DNA from: Emticicia sp. C21
Lineage (GTDB): Bacteria; Bacteroidota; Bacteroidia; Cytophagales; Spirosomataceae
Length of the DNA: 64,000 nt
Reading direction: 5' to 3'
Assembly: GCF_003418935.1 (NCBI RefSeq)
Contig: NZ_QVMT01000001.1
Span: 186,001 to 250,000 of the forward strand
Shown here: one piece after another, positions 44,487 through 53,801 of the stretch
How the letters are laid out: the number at the start of each line of letters is the position of its first letter
Position numbering within the stretch: the first letter of the stretch is position 1
Notes under the pieces: generated by a model
Told to the model about the DNA's origin: nothing
What the model saw: the letters and a program-made list of their open reading frames with translations, nothing else
Database searches by the model: none
Translations under genes and position numbers: made by a program

Positions 44487-46028
44487 ATGACTTTACTTCG
44501 TACAACTCTATTCCTGCTTGGTTTCTGTTTCCTCTATTTATCAGGATTCTCTCAAAATGTAACTATCCTTCCGGGTGGAATTACACCTATGCAATCAACT
44601 ACTTATCCCCGATTAAGTTATGATGAAATTGCTGCGCTTACTTCCCCACAGGATGGAGATATTGCTTATGATATAACTTTTAAATGTATGCGCCTTTATA
44701 ATGGTACTAAATGGGTAAGACTTGTCAGTGACCAAGATTTAAATATACCATCTATGACAGGATGGGCGGCAGGAGGTACGGGCAATGACCAGGGCCTAGG
44801 AATAGCTACAGATAATAGTGGTAATGTTTTTGTAACCGGATATTTTCATAGTAGTGCTACTTTTGGAGACACAATCGTAACAAGTAGCGGAGGTGCTGAC
44901 ATTTTTCTGGCTAAATATACAAGTACAGGTACTTTAATATGGATAACGACAGCGGGGGGATCAGGTACTGACGCAAGTAATGATGTTGCTGTTGATAGTA
45001 ATGGAGATGTTTACATAACAGGCTATATTGAAGCAACTGCCCATTTTAATGGGTCTACCCTTATCAGCTCAGGAAGTACAGATGTTTTTATTGCCAAGTA
45101 TAGTAGTACTGGCGTTTTTCAATGGGTAAATCGTGGAGGTAGTACTCTAAATGACCTTGCTTTTAGTATTGCGATAGATTCAGGCAACAATGTTTATATA
45201 ACCGGATATTGCAAAGATTTGTCTTCATTTTCCGGAACAAACGTTACAAGTGCTGGCAATGCCGATGTTTTTTTTGCTAAATATAATACAAGTGGCTCAC
45301 TTCAATGGATACAAATAACTGGTGGACCGAATGATGATGTGGGTAGAGGCATTTGTGTTGATATTAGCGGGTATGTATATCTTACCGGTTATACTACCGG
45401 AGCAACCAATATCGCCAATGTTCCTTTTGTAGTTGGTGGTGGGACAGATTTTTTTTGCGCAAAATACAGCCCATTTACAAGCACGTATGTGTGGCACGGC
45501 TATGGGCTGGGTTCGGGAAATGATAGTGGAGTAGGAATAACAACAGACTTAGATGGAAATACTTATATGACAGGTTACTTTTCCAATACATTCACTTTAG
45601 CGGGCACAGTTGTGAATAGTTCAGGCTCATTAGATGTTTTTGTAGCTAAATTCAATGCTACTCCTATGTTAGTATGGGTTAAAACTGCTGGTGGAACGGG
45701 TAGTGATGTAGGTTTTGATATAGTAGTTGACACAGATGGAAATGTTTTTACAACCGGATATTTTGCTGAAACCGTCTCATTTAGTAATAAACAGGTTACC
45801 AGCGCCGGATTAAATGATATTTTCATTGCCAAATATAATAGTGCTGGTGTAGTTCAGTGGGTACAAAGTTCTGGTAATACAGAAATTGATTACGGTGTGG
45901 ACTTAGCACTAGATGCAGATAATAATATTTACTTGAGTGGTTACTTCCAGAATACTGCAAAATTTGGCAGTAAGAACCTCATTAGCGCAGGCGGACAGGA
46001 TGTCTTCGTAACCAGAATAAAAGACTAA
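44487..46028 (+). CDS. Secreted seven-repeat SBBP beta-propeller protein
   Basis: 513 residues from the ATG at 44487, giving a signal peptide (MTLLRTTLFLLGFCFLYLSGFSQ); the frame extends 17 codons further upstream without a signal. After an N-terminal cap (YPRLSYDEIAALTSPQDGDIAYD, KCMRLYNGTKWV) common on Bacteroidota surface proteins, there are seven SBBP repeats. Each has a (V/I)-D-x-x-G/N-N-V-Y-x-T-G-Y strand, a serine-rich loop and a DVFxAKY strand with a W at the end, such as VDSNGDVYITGY and TDVFIAKYSSTGVFQW. Seven repeats fit a seven-bladed propeller. No sorting domain follows the last blade (VTRIKD at the end). Binding partner unknown. Confidence 0.85.
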   Translation: MTLLRTTLFLLGFCFLYLSGFSQNVTILPGGITPMQSTTYPRLSYDEIAALTSPQDGDIAYDITFKCMRLYNGTKWVRLVSDQDLNIPSMTGWAAGGTGNDQGLGIATDNSGNVFVTGYFHSSATFGDTIVTSSGGADIFLAKYTSTGTLIWITTAGGSGTDASNDVAVDSNGDVYITGYIEATAHFNGSTLISSGSTDVFIAKYSSTGVFQWVNRGGSTLNDLAFSIAIDSGNNVYITGYCKDLSSFSGTNVTSAGNADVFFAKYNTSGSLQWIQITGGPNDDVGRGICVDISGYVYLTGYTTGATNIANVPFVVGGGTDFFCAKYSPFTSTYVWHGYGLGSGNDSGVGITTDLDGNTYMTGYFSNTFTLAGTVVNSSGSLDVFVAKFNATPMLVWVKTAGGTGSDVGFDIVVDTDGNVFTTGYFAETVSFSNKQVTSAGLNDIFIAKYNSAGVVQWVQSSGNTEIDYGVDLALDADNNIYLSGYFQNTAKFGSKNLISAGGQDVFVTRIKD

Positions 46029-46133
46029 CATAAGCATGCTGCTTCTAGAAAGAGGCTTTATAATATTCCCTTGTAGCATCTATAAGCTTTTACATAGTTT
46101 ACTGTACCCTAATACATTTATAATCAACCAAAA

Positions 46134-46158
46134 AGAGCCAATGCTTCGCATTGGCTCT
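46134..46158 (-). terminator. Terminator of the sialidase-like gene
   Basis: AGAGCCAATGC pairs exactly with GCATTGGCTCT around TTC; on the minus strand the hairpin is followed by TTTTTGG. Convergent with the SBBP gene, so it may serve both. Confidence 0.85.
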
Positions 46159-46181
46159 CAATCTCTTACAATACCAATCCC

Positions 46182-47402
46182 CTAATCAACCACTCTTACG
46201 CTCAAAGCAGTTTTAGAGTTAGGTTTAGCTACTTCATAAGCTATCAACAATTTGCCGTTGGCAATGAGACTTGTCGCATTCTGGCCGTAGTCTGAGCCGC
46301 TTAATTGTTGATTGTCGAGTACTTTGCCACCCACTACTTTACTGTAGAAAATCTGGCTGGTACCACCTTCGGTAGTTTGTTCCCATACAAAAACGCCTTG
46401 TTTATCATCGGCGGCTACATGGCCATTTTTAGCACTGGCGCTTAAAACTTTTAATAATTTACCATTGGCATCTACTAATCTTACGCCTGATTTCTCATTA
46501 GCTCCCGAAAACCAGGTAGCCAGAGTTCCATTGGGAGTTGCTACAGAAGTAACCCCTGAATGTGGACAACCTTTAACCTCCCATTTATCGTTATGCAGAA
46601 TCTGAGGTTTTGAGAAACTCGCGCCATTATTTGAGGATGTCATACGTGCAATGTCACGTATATCATCGTTATTATCACGATAGAATACATTCAGTGTACC
46701 TTTATTATCTACCAGAAGGCTGATATTACAACAATCGCATACTACAGGGTCAATGAGTTTTTCGGGTTGAAAGACACCATTTTTGGTAATTACCATGCGT
46801 AAATCTCTTTCTTCGTGTTTGGTGCTGCCTTTTACATCTTTCAGATAAGCCACCGCAATTTCATCGTTTGCCAATACAACAGCATCAAAAAAACCTCTCA
46901 CCAATCTTGAAGTATCTGAATCAACCGAAGTTGGAGCTGTCCACGTATTTCCATTGTCTTTCGAAACCATGTACTTGATTTGAATTTCTCGCTTAGGTGC
47001 AGGAGTAGGATTGTGATTACCATGTCCCCCTTTATGAGCTGTTGGTGCCACAGGTGCAACTACAATTGTACGATAAGAGAAAACTGCTGCCATTGTACCA
47101 TCCTTCTTAAACAATAATCTCGGGCGCATCAGGCGACTGCTACCCAAGCTTGCATCGGCAAAAATCAGTTTTTTATCACTAAACTTCTTCCCACCATCTT
47201 TTGAAGTTGAGAAATAGAGTGATAATACGTTTTTTTCGTCTTTTTCTGTCCAGTACAATACCGGTTCACCTTGTGTGTTTTTGGTAAATGTAGGTAAAGA
47301 ATAAGCATGAGAATTATCGGCAAAAGAGGTATTTTGTGCCATTGTGAAAGAAGATAGCCCCATTATTAATAGGGCCATGATTACAAAAATATTTTTCTTC
47401 AT
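46182..47402 (-). CDS. Secreted BNR/sialidase-like beta-propeller protein
   Basis: 406 residues with a signal peptide (MKKNIFVIMALLIMGLSSFTMAQ). Several Asp-box/BNR-type loops appear: STSKDGGKKF, SKDNGNTW and TSSNNGASF, as in six-bladed sialidase-type propellers. The catalytic Arg triad and Asp/Tyr of true sialidases are not evident, so it is better called sialidase-like. Two unusual features are the histidine/proline stretch APTAHKGGHGNHNPTPAP and a CDCC (PVVCDCCNIS) with a later GCPHSG, which together look like metal-binding groups. Its substrate or partner is unknown. Confidence 0.75.
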   Translation of the reverse strand: MKKNIFVIMALLIMGLSSFTMAQNTSFADNSHAYSLPTFTKNTQGEPVLYWTEKDEKNVLSLYFSTSKDGGKKFSDKKLIFADASLGSSRLMRPRLLFKKDGTMAAVFSYRTIVVAPVAPTAHKGGHGNHNPTPAPKREIQIKYMVSKDNGNTWTAPTSVDSDTSRLVRGFFDAVVLANDEIAVAYLKDVKGSTKHEERDLRMVITKNGVFQPEKLIDPVVCDCCNISLLVDNKGTLNVFYRDNNDDIRDIARMTSSNNGASFSKPQILHNDKWEVKGCPHSGVTSVATPNGTLATWFSGANEKSGVRLVDANGKLLKVLSASAKNGHVAADDKQGVFVWEQTTEGGTSQIFYSKVVGGKVLDNQQLSGSDYGQNATSLIANGKLLIAYEVAKPNSKTALSVRVVD

Positions 47403-47406
47403 TCTA

Positions 47407-47998
47407 TTAGTATTTTGAGGTAAATGATTGTTGATTTAAATTGTATTTACAGAACTGTTTAATTTTAACTCTAATCTTTTTGACTATATCGATATCCTTG
47501 GTAAAAAAGGTTCCCACCGTATCGGTAACTTTTTTAGGTTCCGTTTTTATGGATGGAACTTTAGCAAACTCCCAAATTCCTGCTGAAAAGTAGACCAATC
47601 GCTTTTTTAAACAGGCGTCTGGTGTGTTCCTTGGTCAAAAAGGTTCCCACTATATTGGTAACCTTTTTTAGCTCCCTTTTCGTGGCCTCTATTTTGATAA
47701 CCTGCTGATATATAGCCAATTGCTCTTTTATCATGCTTCCGCTGCAGTCCTCAATCGTAAAGGTTCCCACCATATTGGTAACCTTTTTCAGCTCATTTTC
47801 GTGGCTGTAATTTTGAAAAACTGTGAAATTCCTGCTGGAAATAAGGCCAATCGCTCTTTTAAAGAGGCTTTGGTTCGCTCCTAGGTGAAAAAGGTTCCCA
47901 CTATTGGTAACCTTTTTCAGTAGCACTTTAATAGTCATTAATACCTCTATCATCGCTATTAATTTTCTTTGACTGAGTGTCTCCTTCTCTTCATTCAT
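47407..47998 (-). pseudogene. Degenerate repeat ORF (second array)
   Basis: Starting from the ATG at 47998 (MNEEKETLSQRK), the frame runs through three of the four palindromes and stops at 47561; the sequence then continues in another frame through the fourth (47407-47598). Comparison of equivalent linkers shows one extra base in the unit next to 47580, which explains the frame change. The encoded pieces (KKVTNMVGTF, LFK(R/K)AIGL(I/L)(F/S)SRN) match the left-end array only in the KKVTN-VGTF core. No domain is recognised, so this may be a repeat element rather than a broken gene. Confidence 0.3.
47503..47917 (-). repeat. Four copies of the palindromic element in opposite orientation
   Basis: Copies at 47503-47535, 47637-47669, 47759-47788 and 47888-47917 have arms AAAAAGGTTCCCAC and GGTAACCTTTTT, i.e. 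the reverse complement of the left-end element. Unlike the left array, spacing varies (122-134 bp). The linkers share a second motif, CCAAT(C/T)GCTCTTTTA or close variants, at about 47595, 47717 and 47849. Confidence 0.88.
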
Positions 47999-48324
47999 GG
48001 CAATAGTTATTAAGTAAAATATTACCCCAGAATGAGCGTCATCTAAATTTCCGGTTTTAGATGATGCTTTCAAAATGAATAGGGAGCTTTTTAATGAAAT
48101 CAGACTGATACACCTAACCCGGTATGGCGCCTGTTGCCGTTGAGTGAGAAACCCAGCTTGGGCATCCAAGATATAAACTTCTACTATTTAGAATAATTCT
48201 AAAGAACAAATCTAAAGGAGTATGGCTTAGTATATAAGAAAAATTAATGGAATTTTAGCAAATCAAAAATCCTGTAGCGTAAATCAGAAAGATTAAATAA
48301 ATTGGCAATAAAATTATCAATCTT

Positions 48325-48990
48325 ATGACTCTTGACCAGACAATGCTAGAATTGAAGGCACTTTCCAATGAGAAAGTGCTTCAAATGAATAAAAAGAATG
48401 GAGCACATGATAATCAATTTGGTGTAAAACTAGGAGACATCCGCACAGTAGCCAATAAAATAAAAATTGATCATGCCTTAGGTTTAGAGTTATGGGCGAC
48501 TGGTAATATTGACGCAAGGTTGCTCTCCACCTTAATAATGAAACCAAAACTTTTTTCTATTGCTGAACTGGATAATATGGTACGCTCTATCAGATTCACC
48601 TACGAGTCCGAATGGCTCTATGCTTATATCATTAAACTACATCCTGATAAAGATAAGCTTCGGGAACCCTGGATGTTGTCAACTGACCCTATGTCTCAAC
48701 GATTAGGTTGGAGTCTGACAAGCGGTAGAGTAGCCAGAGAGCCCGAGGGAATAGATATTAAAGCCTTACTTGACAGAATAGAAACTGAAATGCCAACGGC
48801 CGACCCATTGATACAATGGACCATGAATTCTACTCTAGCCAACATTGGCATTTATCACCCCGAATACCGTGAAAGAGCTTTGTCCATTGGAGAGAAACTA
48901 GGTATCTATAGAGATTATCCCGTTTCAAAAGGTTGCACCTCCCCTTTTGTTCCTATCTGGATTAATGAAATGGTGAAGAGGCAGGGGTGA
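48325..48990 (+). CDS. DNA alkylation repair protein, AlkD-like HEAT family
   Basis: 221 residues. The HEAT-like superhelix of the AlkC/AlkD family is suggested by GVKLGDIRTVANKIKIDHALGLELW, GNIDARLLSTLIMKP and the SEWLYAYIIKLHPDKDKL segment, all typical of the short family members. The helical repeats bind DNA and flip out alkylated bases. The role is inferred from family; catalytic activity is not proven, as several family members lack it. Single gene in the cytosol, just before the thiamine operon leader. Confidence 0.85.
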   Translation: MTLDQTMLELKALSNEKVLQMNKKNGAHDNQFGVKLGDIRTVANKIKIDHALGLELWATGNIDARLLSTLIMKPKLFSIAELDNMVRSIRFTYESEWLYAYIIKLHPDKDKLREPWMLSTDPMSQRLGWSLTSGRVAREPEGIDIKALLDRIETEMPTADPLIQWTMNSTLANIGIYHPEYRERALSIGEKLGIYRDYPVSKGCTSPFVPIWINEMVKRQG

Positions 48991-49115
48991 TTTAAGCAGT
49001 ATTATCCTATTATTATATAGAAAGCTTAACTCTCTGTACATTATTACAAGCAATCAAGAAGCGACTGTAGTTCAGTTCGCCCTTCAAAGTATATTCGACA
49101 ATCTGCAATCGACGC

Positions 49116-49146
49116 TTGACAATCCTAGTAATTCCTCCTACCTTTG
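49116..49146 (+). promoter_or_regulatory. Promoter of the thiamine salvage operon
   Basis: TTG at 49116-49118, exactly 20 bp spacer, then TACCTTTG at 49139-49146. The predicted start is 5-7 bases after the -7 box, right where the riboswitch begins. Confidence 0.8.
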
Positions 49147-49147
49147 C

Positions 49148-49230
49148 CACGGCTTTAGGGGTATTCTGAAAAGAATTGAGAGAGTCCCTTTGAACCTGAT
49201 ACGGTTGATACCGACGTAGGGAAAAGCGAA
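49148..49230 (+). ncRNA. TPP riboswitch (thi box) leader
   Basis: The conserved halves of the thiamine pyrophosphate riboswitch are readable: GGCTTTAGGGGTATTCTG, then TTGAGAGAGTCCCTTTGAAC with the ACCTGATACGGTTGATACCG hairpin and the CGTAGGGAAAAGCG close. The AGGG/CCCT pair and GATAC-type bulge match the known fold. It lies about 85 bp before thiM. When TPP is abundant, translation or transcription of the operon should drop. The exact 3' boundary and mechanism are not readable. Confidence 0.93.
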
Positions 49231-49314
49231 TAATCTATAGCTTCGCGCAATATATATTATCGGCTTTTATTTCAAAGCAATCTTCTTTAGCCATTGTATT
49301 TAAAATCAAAAACA

Positions 49315-50115
49315 ATGGAAAAAAATCTTTGGAAACACATTGAAAGGGTCCGTGCACAGTCACCTTTAGTGCACAATATCACCAATTTTGTAGTTATGAA
49401 CAACACGGCTAATGCCTTGTTAGCCGTTGGGGCCTCTCCTATTATGGCTCATGCTCATTCGGAGGTACAAGATATGACGAGCATCTGCCAGTCATTGGTT
49501 GTTAATATTGGTACTTTAGATGAATATTGGGTAAAATCAATGCTTTTAGCAGCCGAAAAAGCACACCAACTTAACAAGCCTTGGATACTTGACCCCGTGG
49601 GCGCAGGTGCAACCAGTTACCGTAATCATACCATAAGTGCTTTATTGGGTTATAAACCAACTGTTATTCGTGGAAATGCGTCTGAAATAATGGCATTGGC
49701 AAAAGATAACACTACTCCTACCAAAGGTGTAGATAGTACTGCCGAAAGCAATGAAGCTATTGTGGCTGCCAAAATGATTGCCAATGAATACGAAACATTG
49801 GTATGTATTTCAGGCAAAACAGATATTGTGGTTGGTAAAGATACCCTAGTTTATATTGATAATGGTGATGCCCTGATGACCAAAGTAACTGGTTTGGGTT
49901 GCTCGTCAACTGCTGTTATTGGTGCATTTATAGCCGTGATTGAAGATAAAGCAGAGGCAGTGACAGCAGCAATGGCATTGTTCAGCATTGTCGGAGAATT
50001 GGCAGCTAAACAATCTGTAGGGCCGGGTAGCTTGCAAATGCAATTATTGGATAAGTTGCACAATATTACACAGGAAGAGTTTTTACAGACTTTGAAAATC
50101 TCATCAAATGGCTAA
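49315..50115 (+). CDS. thiM: ThiM hydroxyethylthiazole kinase
   Basis: 266 residues from the ATG at 49315. The family motifs are clear: SPLVHNITNFVVMNNTANALLA at the start (in part), GASPIMAHAHSEV, then WILDPVGAGATSYR and the C-terminal TGLGCSSTAVIGAF with the catalytic Cys. The enzyme phosphorylates the thiazole alcohol for thiamine salvage. It is the first gene after the TPP riboswitch and overlaps thiE by eight bases. Confidence 0.94.
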   Translation: MEKNLWKHIERVRAQSPLVHNITNFVVMNNTANALLAVGASPIMAHAHSEVQDMTSICQSLVVNIGTLDEYWVKSMLLAAEKAHQLNKPWILDPVGAGATSYRNHTISALLGYKPTVIRGNASEIMALAKDNTTPTKGVDSTAESNEAIVAAKMIANEYETLVCISGKTDIVVGKDTLVYIDNGDALMTKVTGLGCSSTAVIGAFIAVIEDKAEAVTAAMALFSIVGELAAKQSVGPGSLQMQLLDKLHNITQEEFLQTLKISSNG

Positions 50116-50743
50116 GCACCCTTTGTTTCCTTATCAATTGTACCTGGTTATTTCAGAGGAAGCTTGCCAGGGGCGAGATTTTCTGAAAGTAGCTGAACAA
50201 GCCATCATTGGCGGGGTAGAAATTATTCAACTGCGAGAAAAAAATACTGATACTCCCATTTTTATTGAAAAAGCCCTGCGATTAAAGGAAATCACCGAAC
50301 GATACAATGTACCGCTAATTATTAATGACAATCTTGAAGTTGCCAATGCCGTGCAGGCATTTGGTATACATGTGGGCAATACTGATACACCTCCAACTGA
50401 AATCCGATCAAGATGGGGAAATCAATTGCAGATTGGTTATTCGATTGAATACCTGAGTCAGTTGGAAACAATGGAAACAGCTACTGCCAATCATCTGGGT
50501 ATCAGTCCGATTTTCTCAACTGCCACCAAAACCGATACCGTTACAGAATGGGGATTAGAAGGCATCAGGCTAATCAGAAGTCTGACAGATAAGCCCCTCA
50601 TTGCCATTGGCAATATGAATAAAACCAATGCCGTTTCAGTAGTACAAGCCGGGGCTGATTCTATAGCGGTAGTATCGGCTATTTGTTCAGCAGAGAATCC
50701 ACAAAAGGCAGCTTATGAACTTAGAAACCTCATCACACAATGA
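50108..50743 (+). CDS. thiE: ThiE thiamine-phosphate synthase
   Basis: 211 residues, normal length. TIM-barrel motifs IIGGVEIIQLREKNT, PLIINDNLEVA, FGIHVGNTD and LGISPIFSTATKTD are present, and the phosphate site PLIAIGNMN followed by GADSIAVVSAI. It joins the HMP pyrophosphate and thiazole phosphate made by ThiD and ThiM. It overlaps thiM at its start (four bases with thiD at its end), which suggests coupled translation. Confidence 0.94.
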   Translation: MAKHPLFPYQLYLVISEEACQGRDFLKVAEQAIIGGVEIIQLREKNTDTPIFIEKALRLKEITERYNVPLIINDNLEVANAVQAFGIHVGNTDTPPTEIRSRWGNQLQIGYSIEYLSQLETMETATANHLGISPIFSTATKTDTVTEWGLEGIRLIRSLTDKPLIAIGNMNKTNAVSVVQAGADSIAVVSAICSAENPQKAAYELRNLITQ

Positions 50744-51576
50744 ATAAAAAATACACCTATCCATCGGTTTTGACCATTGCAGGATTCGATGGAAGCGGCG
50801 GAGCAGGTATTCAGGCAGACATTAAAACTTTCTCTTCTTTGGGTTGCTTTGCTACCTCTGTTCTTACAGCCCTACCTGTGCAAAATACACAGGGTGTACG
50901 CACCATCTACCCTATTCCATACCAGGCTGTAGCTGAGCAGATAGAAACAATTTTAGATGATATATTTCCTGATGCCATTAAGATAGGAATGGTGCATACT
51001 TCTGAATTAGTGTCAACTATTGTTTCGACACTTAGAAAATACCCGAGTATACCGCTTGTTTTCGACCCGGTGATGGTGGCTACCAGTGGGCATAAACTTA
51101 TTGAAGAATCAACGATTCAAACCATTATTGAGGAATTGTTTCCGATAGCATCGGTTATAACACCCAATATGGATGAGGCTGCTATCTTAGCTCAAATGCC
51201 CATTCGTACACTAGATGATATGTATATGGCAGGTGAAAAGATTTTAGCTCTGGGCTGCCAATCAGTTTTGCTAAAAGGCGGGCATCTGGATTTGCCCCAG
51301 ATAACCTCCCTATATTTCGATGCCGAGGGGCAGGTATATTCTTATGAGTTTGAGAAATTTCCGACCAATAATACACATGGTTCAGGCTGTACTTTATCCT
51401 CAGCGATTGCGGCTTATATAGCACAAGGAAAAAGCCTGCATGAAGCTGTTTCGCGGGGACAAACCTATGTACATCAAGCTATCAAACATGGCGCTGATGT
51501 GGCTATTGGCAAAGGTAATGGCCCTCTAAATCACTTCTTTAACCCACAAAAACTCATTAAAAATGAAATGGTCTGA
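50740..51576 (+). CDS. thiD: ThiD hydroxymethylpyrimidine (phosphate) kinase
   Basis: 278 residues, ribokinase fold. Motifs include TIAGFDGSGGAGIQADIKTF, VFDPVMVATSG, VITPNMDEAAIL and the anion hole NTHGSGCTLSSAIAAYI. It phosphorylates HMP to the monophosphate and then the diphosphate. It overlaps thiE by four bases and tenA by fourteen, in the order thiM-thiE-thiD-tenA. Confidence 0.94.
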   Translation: MNKKYTYPSVLTIAGFDGSGGAGIQADIKTFSSLGCFATSVLTALPVQNTQGVRTIYPIPYQAVAEQIETILDDIFPDAIKIGMVHTSELVSTIVSTLRKYPSIPLVFDPVMVATSGHKLIEESTIQTIIEELFPIASVITPNMDEAAILAQMPIRTLDDMYMAGEKILALGCQSVLLKGGHLDLPQITSLYFDAEGQVYSYEFEKFPTNNTHGSGCTLSSAIAAYIAQGKSLHEAVSRGQTYVHQAIKHGADVAIGKGNGPLNHFFNPQKLIKNEMV

Positions 51577-52213
51577 ACAAGCCTGGCTAAGCATAGAGCC
51601 TATTTATGAATCTATTCTGCAAATGCCTTTTATTCAGGAACTGATAGAGGGCACGCTACCCTTAGAGAAATTTCAGTATTATCTGATGCAGGATTCTATC
51701 TATCTCGAACATTTTGGCAGAGCATTGGCAATTATTGGCTCAAGGGCAAATACTATTGCTGATATGCTGGCTTTTTTTCGTTTTGCGGAAACTACCATTA
51801 TTGTAGAAAATGCCTTACATGAATCTTATTTCAAAGATTTTGGTATTGACAATAGAGATGGGATACAACCTGCGTGCCATCATTATTCTCATTTCCTGAA
51901 AAGTACTACGGCCTTGGAAGCTGTTGAGGTAGGTATGGCCGCAGTTCTCCCCTGCTTCTGGATTTACAAAGCCGTTGGAGATTATATTTACCAACGTCAG
52001 AATGGCAACAATAATCCCTACCAGGAATGGATTAACACCTATGCCGGAGAAGAATTTGGTATTGCTGTAAAATCAGCCATCAGTATCTGTGATAATAATG
52101 CCGCTCAAACCACCGTTGCGATTCAGGATAAAATGACAGAAGCTTTCATTATGTCATCTCGACTGGAATATGATTTCTGGGAAGCCGCTTATATGAATCG
52201 CCGTTGGAAGTAA
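51563..52213 (+). CDS. tenA: TenA aminopyrimidine aminohydrolase / thiaminase II
   Basis: 216 residues. The all-helical TenA fold is suggested by FIQELIEGTLPLEKFQYYLMQD, LEHFGRALAI and the catalytic Cys in AAVLPCFWIYKAVGDYI. The last helices contain YDFWEAAYMNRRW, with the conserved acid. TenA recycles breakdown products of thiamine into HMP, which ThiD then uses. Together with ThiM and ThiE this is a salvage set; no de novo gene (thiC, thiG, thiS, thiF) is present in the window. Confidence 0.93.
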   Translation: MKWSEQAWLSIEPIYESILQMPFIQELIEGTLPLEKFQYYLMQDSIYLEHFGRALAIIGSRANTIADMLAFFRFAETTIIVENALHESYFKDFGIDNRDGIQPACHHYSHFLKSTTALEAVEVGMAAVLPCFWIYKAVGDYIYQRQNGNNNPYQEWINTYAGEEFGIAVKSAISICDNNAAQTTVAIQDKMTEAFIMSSRLEYDFWEAAYMNRRWK

Positions 52214-52250
52214 AATATATTAGCGAATTACAGAATCGTTAGGCTGTTGT

Positions 52251-53003
52251 TTAATTACTTTCCTGGTCTTCGGCAACGATTACTTTCATATGTTCACGAG
52301 CCAGTTCATTTATAGAATCAAAACGGTCGTAAACCCATGAGGCCTTCGATTTTAGTCCGGAGCTTTTTGCCAAAGTATAGGACACAAGACTAAGCTCGCC
52401 TATTTCGTTGATGCGTTCGATAATATGAGCTAGTTTGGTATCAATAATAGCTCCGCTAATGCAATTCACCGCTGGAATATGTTTAGTTAATTGGTCATCA
52501 AGTATTTTGAATAAATCTTCATTTTTGTGAGGATGGTGATACAAATACAGTAGTGCTATAATAATTTCCTGAGCTGAATCTGAATTCAGGGAAGGTTGTA
52601 GGGAATCATATTCAAAAGGTATCTGGAATGACTCAAAATTTAATACTTCTTCTTTTAATTTAGTGGGACTTACCAGATTATCTAAACCTGACTCGCAATG
52701 ATGACGAATAGACTCTTGCTCATGTTCTAAACCATCAATAAGTATTGGTAGGACTTTTAATAATGGATATTGCCGATAGTTTTCTAGAAACTTATCAATA
52801 CACATATACGCAATTGCCTCCATTTCAGGCTCGGTGAGGTAGAATGTAAATAGTTCTAATACTTCTTCGCCATCGTAGCCTCCCAAAGCGACATTCAATA
52901 ATGTATGTTCTTTTTCCTTAACGGTACCTACTTCTAAAACTTCTAGTAGCTCGCTATTTTCACTGAACTTATTCTGGAATTCGTTATCGTATGGATTGTT
53001 CAT
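52251..53003 (-). CDS. Hypothetical protein, HEAT-like helical repeats
   Basis: 250 residues, no signal peptide. Helical pairs such as EKEHTLLNVALGGYDGEEVLEL, EMEAIAYMCIDKFLENYRQYPLLKVLPILIDGLEH and ESIRHHCESGLDNL (in parts) suggest HEAT/ARM-type repeats. The family is not recognised. It lies 27 bp downstream of the PP2C-like gene, and upstream are the SUKH and glycosidase genes on the same strand, so it is probably part of one operon. Confidence 0.6.
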   Translation of the reverse strand: MNNPYDNEFQNKFSENSELLEVLEVGTVKEKEHTLLNVALGGYDGEEVLELFTFYLTEPEMEAIAYMCIDKFLENYRQYPLLKVLPILIDGLEHEQESIRHHCESGLDNLVSPTKLKEEVLNFESFQIPFEYDSLQPSLNSDSAQEIIIALLYLYHHPHKNEDLFKILDDQLTKHIPAVNCISGAIIDTKLAHIIERINEIGELSLVSYTLAKSSGLKSKASWVYDRFDSINELAREHMKVIVAEDQESN

Positions 53004-53030
53004 AAAAATGTGGGTTGAATGTTCCTTTTA

Positions 53031-53765
53031 TCACAGTAATATTCTAATCATAGCCAAGTCATCTGTTGGTTTTAAACCATATTCAAATTCCAGATGCTTT
53101 AATTGCCAACTCAACATTTCACTATTTTGTTTATTAGCTTTATCAAATAGCAAAAAATTCATTGGGTCAATGGCCGATGCATAATTAGTTTTATTTATTG
53201 GCATAAACGTAAAAATACCGTCAGTCGCTACAATTATATCCTGTATCTCATGAAATAATATTTTCTGTTGCTGAGCACTATACCACTCCTCAAAATCTTT
53301 GTGCAAATGATACCCTACATAATCAGGAACATTATTCTGGTCAAAGTCGGTTATTTGTCCGTTGATGCATACCAATCCATCTCCGATAGCCATGACAATT
53401 CCTTGTTTTTCTTTTTTGTCAACAAGCATAATAACCAAAGTAGTAAGAAGTTCGGCTGTTTCAAGCATCAGCTGATTCCTGATAAAGCTTAATTCATTAA
53501 ATAAATCGGCTAATATGGCTTTCAGATAGCTTTCAGGTGTAGTATAGGAATCTAAACCATAAAATGCCTTATAAGACTTTTCTTTAGTTATTTTTCGCAG
53601 TAATTTACCTACTAATGTAGAAGCGAAATAGCTATCGGTAGCCATTGTGCAACCGTCCATTACGGCGCAAACAACCATGTCGTCACCAATTTTACCAACA
53701 AAATAATAGTCTTCGCAATAAATGGGGTGATGCTCACCTTTTTGTAGTGCTGTGTATATTTTCAT
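53031..53765 (-). CDS. PP2C-like protein phosphatase
   Basis: 244 residues. PP2C/SpoIIE-type motifs are seen in order: CEDYYFVGKIGDDMVVCAVMDGC at the start (metal-binding Asp residues; the usual DGxGG reads DGCTM), VMAIGDGLVCI in the middle, VATDGIFTF, and DDLAMIRILL at the end. No membrane or sensor domain. It would remove phosphate from Ser/Thr, but the partner kinase is not in the window. Lies 36 bp downstream of the SUKH gene and 27 bp before the HEAT-like gene. Confidence 0.7.
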   Translation of the reverse strand: MKIYTALQKGEHHPIYCEDYYFVGKIGDDMVVCAVMDGCTMATDSYFASTLVGKLLRKITKEKSYKAFYGLDSYTTPESYLKAILADLFNELSFIRNQLMLETAELLTTLVIMLVDKKEKQGIVMAIGDGLVCINGQITDFDQNNVPDYVGYHLHKDFEEWYSAQQQKILFHEIQDIIVATDGIFTFMPINKTNYASAIDPMNFLLFDKANKQNSEMLSWQLKHLEFEYGLKPTDDLAMIRILL

Positions 53766-53801
53766 TTTTTAAAATGCAAAGATATATCTTATCTCGCATT
53801 C

